The position numbers and the translations under genes are program-made. DNA of 14,433 nucleotides from Candidatus Dojkabacteria bacterium (GTDB taxonomy: Bacteria > Patescibacteriota > Dojkabacteria > J137), in contig JAGQLJ010000013.1 of NCBI GenBank assembly GCA_020429495.1, positions 1 through 14,433 on the forward strand, read 5' to 3'. Numbering within the stretch: position 1 is the stretch's first letter; the number at the start of each line of letters is the position of its first letter. The notes beneath the pieces were generated by a model, which ran no database searches, was not told the DNA's origin, and saw only the letters and a program-made list of their open reading frames with translations. Below, one piece after another: positions 13,278 through 14,433 of the stretch.

Positions 13278-13295
13278 TAACCTTTAAGCGACTAG

Positions 13296-13324
13296 ATTAT
13301 ATATTAAATGGGCTGGAAAGGCAA
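13296..13324 (-). promoter_or_regulatory. Candidate promoter for infC-rpmI-rplT
   Basis: On the - strand TTGCCT (13324-13319, 4 of 6 to TTGACA), a 17-nt spacer and a perfect TATAAT (13301-13296). Transcription near 13289 gives a leader of about 12 nt to the ATA start. It lies in the 74-nt gap after the thrS-like gene, so the three translation genes can be expressed without it. No L20-binding leader or attenuator hairpin is visible. Confidence 0.6.
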
Positions 13325-13351
13325 TAGGACAACACTCATGCAATTCTATAT

Positions 13352-14433
13352 CTACCGTTTCTCTTTATTCTCGTTTATAAAGTTAATTAGATTTTCATTG
13401 CTCATTAAACCAATTTCAACATTTCTTTTTCTTATTGATACTGCATTATTAGATTCTTCTTTTGGCCCAATAATAAAAATAAATGGAATCTTTTTCTTCT
13501 CTGCATCGTAAATTTTGCTTTGTAGGCTTAGCGATCTGTTATCAATTATAGTTCTAAAGTTATTATTTAGTAAATGATTATTAACTGAAGTGGCGAAATC
13601 TAACTGATCGTTACTTTTTGGAATACAAACTGCTTGCACAGGCTTGAATTTAAATGGCATATCATACTCAAATTCTTCTACTAGATAGGCAAAAATGCTT
13701 ATAATATCGAAATACACACCTATCTCTACTGCAGACTGATTTTGGTTTTGATTATCTCTATAAGTTACTCTTTCATCTGTTACATTTGGAATAAAACATC
13801 TACATAAAATCCACTCTTTTCCTACAGAATCTCTTACATTAAATTCAATCTCAGCAATACCATTAACTTTATTTGAAAGTACCTTGGTGTGAGAAATAAT
13901 TCTTTTTTGAAATAAAGTAGAAACAGTTTTAACAATTTTATTTTCAAGATCAGTGCATCGAATATTCACATTTATATCTTGTTTAGTAATGTAGCCACAA
14001 ACATCTATTAGCTTTTCAATAAAATCTGCTGAATTCATTAGCTCCTTGCCATTTTGCATATATAGCTTTGAAATTAATACTGGTGTTGGGTTATTAATCA
14101 ATTCATTAGCAACTGTTATTTCTGACATAACCATTTTAGGCAAAACCTTATAGCTTAAAGTTTTACTTTCAATTGCTTTATCTAAAGCTTTAAATGCACT
14201 TTTATAATCAGTATTTGAAGGCAAGTAAATATTTATTGGATGGTCCTCATTAAATTCAGATATCAAATGATTTTTTATACTTTCTATAATTACTGAGCCT
14301 TTTGGTGTAAAGAAATATTTATCTTCTTCTTTATACAAGAATGATTTCTCAAGAGATAGCTTTAGCACATCTCTTCTCTTTTGAAGCTTTGCAGATTCTT
14401 TATAATCGTTATATTCAGTAATATTTTGAAATA
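13352..14433 (-). CDS. Threonyl-tRNA synthetase-like protein with eroded catalytic core (5' end outside window)
   Basis: The frame is open to the window edge (360 whole codons visible), so the N-terminus is missing; a GTG at 14368 is in frame and used here only for numbering. The gene sits in the thrS position before infC. The C-terminal domain (about 243-338) is a class II anticodon-binding domain of ThrRS type: PVQAVCIPK, then DNRSLSLQSKIYDAEKKKIP, IIGPKEESNNAVSIRKR. The region before it aligns with the ThrRS core: TPKGSVI (21-27) as PKG, LPSNTD (49-54) for KPMNCP, and SYKVLP...TVANE (72-89) for SYRELP...TVHRNE. Key residues look lost: the zinc ligands (Cys to Thr, both His), the motif 2 Arg (Ala) and the motif 3 Arg. 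About 40 residues between PKG and the MNCP site are also missing. It is probably not an active synthetase; an editing, tRNA-binding or regulatory role is possible. The part holding any TGS and editing domains is not visible. Confidence 0.75.
   Translation of the reverse strand, partial: FQNITEYNDYKESAKLQKRRDVLKLSLEKSFLYKEEDKYFFTPKGSVIIESIKNHLISEFNEDHPINIYLPSNTDYKSAFKALDKAIESKTLSYKVLPKMVMSEITVANELINNPTPVLISKLYMQNGKELMNSADFIEKLIDVCGYITKQDINVNIRCTDLENKIVKTVSTLFQKRIISHTKVLSNKVNGIAEIEFNVRDSVGKEWILCRCFIPNVTDERVTYRDNQNQNQSAVEIGVYFDIISIFAYLVEEFEYDMPFKFKPVQAVCIPKSNDQLDFATSVNNHLLNNNFRTIIDNRSLSLQSKIYDAEKKKIPFIFIIGPKEESNNAVSIRKRNVEIGLMSNENLINFINENKEKR

Noticed and set aside
12722..13351. A gap of about 630 nt without a gene between rpmI and the thrS-like gene
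   Set aside because: It holds a complete infC that lacks a standard start codon.
13352..14433. thrS-like gene as a decaying pseudogene
   Set aside because: The frame is open over 360 codons with no internal stop, and the anticodon-binding domain is well conserved, which argues for continued selection.
1..14433. CRISPR array, transposase, phage or toxin-antitoxin genes
   Set aside because: No regularly spaced repeats and no such protein motifs were seen on either strand.

Overview
AT-rich bacterial DNA read with the standard code: UGA acts as a stop at the ends of rnc and nusB, and no in-frame UGA is needed in any gene. Very compact spacing, 1-nt stop/start overlaps, few Shine-Dalgarno sites, a zinc-ligand-free L32 and type IV pilus genes beside housekeeping genes suggest a small-genome lineage, most likely a Patescibacteria/CPR bacterium. 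That placement is inference; no 16S gene is present.

Layout. (1) 1-1522, + strand: a 5'-truncated PilN-like gene overlapping a PilO-like gene, the end of a pilus assembly operon, closed by a bidirectional terminator. (2) 1570-8762, - strand, read right to left: a 110-aa unknown protein, a GC-rich hairpin repeat, a 39-aa membrane peptide, recG, uppP, a SpoU-family RNA methyltransferase, rsmD, a GNAT acetyltransferase, rpmF, nusB, rnc and rpsP. This is mainly a ribosome and rRNA production cluster (L32, S16, NusB, RNase III, RsmD) plus replication-fork rescue (RecG) and undecaprenyl phosphate recycling (UppP). (3) 8786-12103, + strand: tRNA-Ser(UGA) and a large class A penicillin-binding protein with a C-terminal extension, closed by a second bidirectional terminator. 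(4) 12170-14433, - strand: the classic thrS-infC-rpmI-rplT order.

The points most worth attention are in the last block and in the non-coding layer. The gene in the thrS position keeps a clear C-terminal anticodon-binding domain and an alignable but eroded catalytic core, in which the zinc ligands, the motif 2 arginine and the motif 3 arginine all appear lost; it runs off the window. infC has no ATG, GTG or TTG start, so a near-cognate AUA start is forced. A GC-rich hairpin repeat with conserved ends occurs twice, once between genes and once in frame inside rsmD. At least four genes have a -10 hexamer 5-7 nt before the ATG, which predicts leaderless mRNAs.
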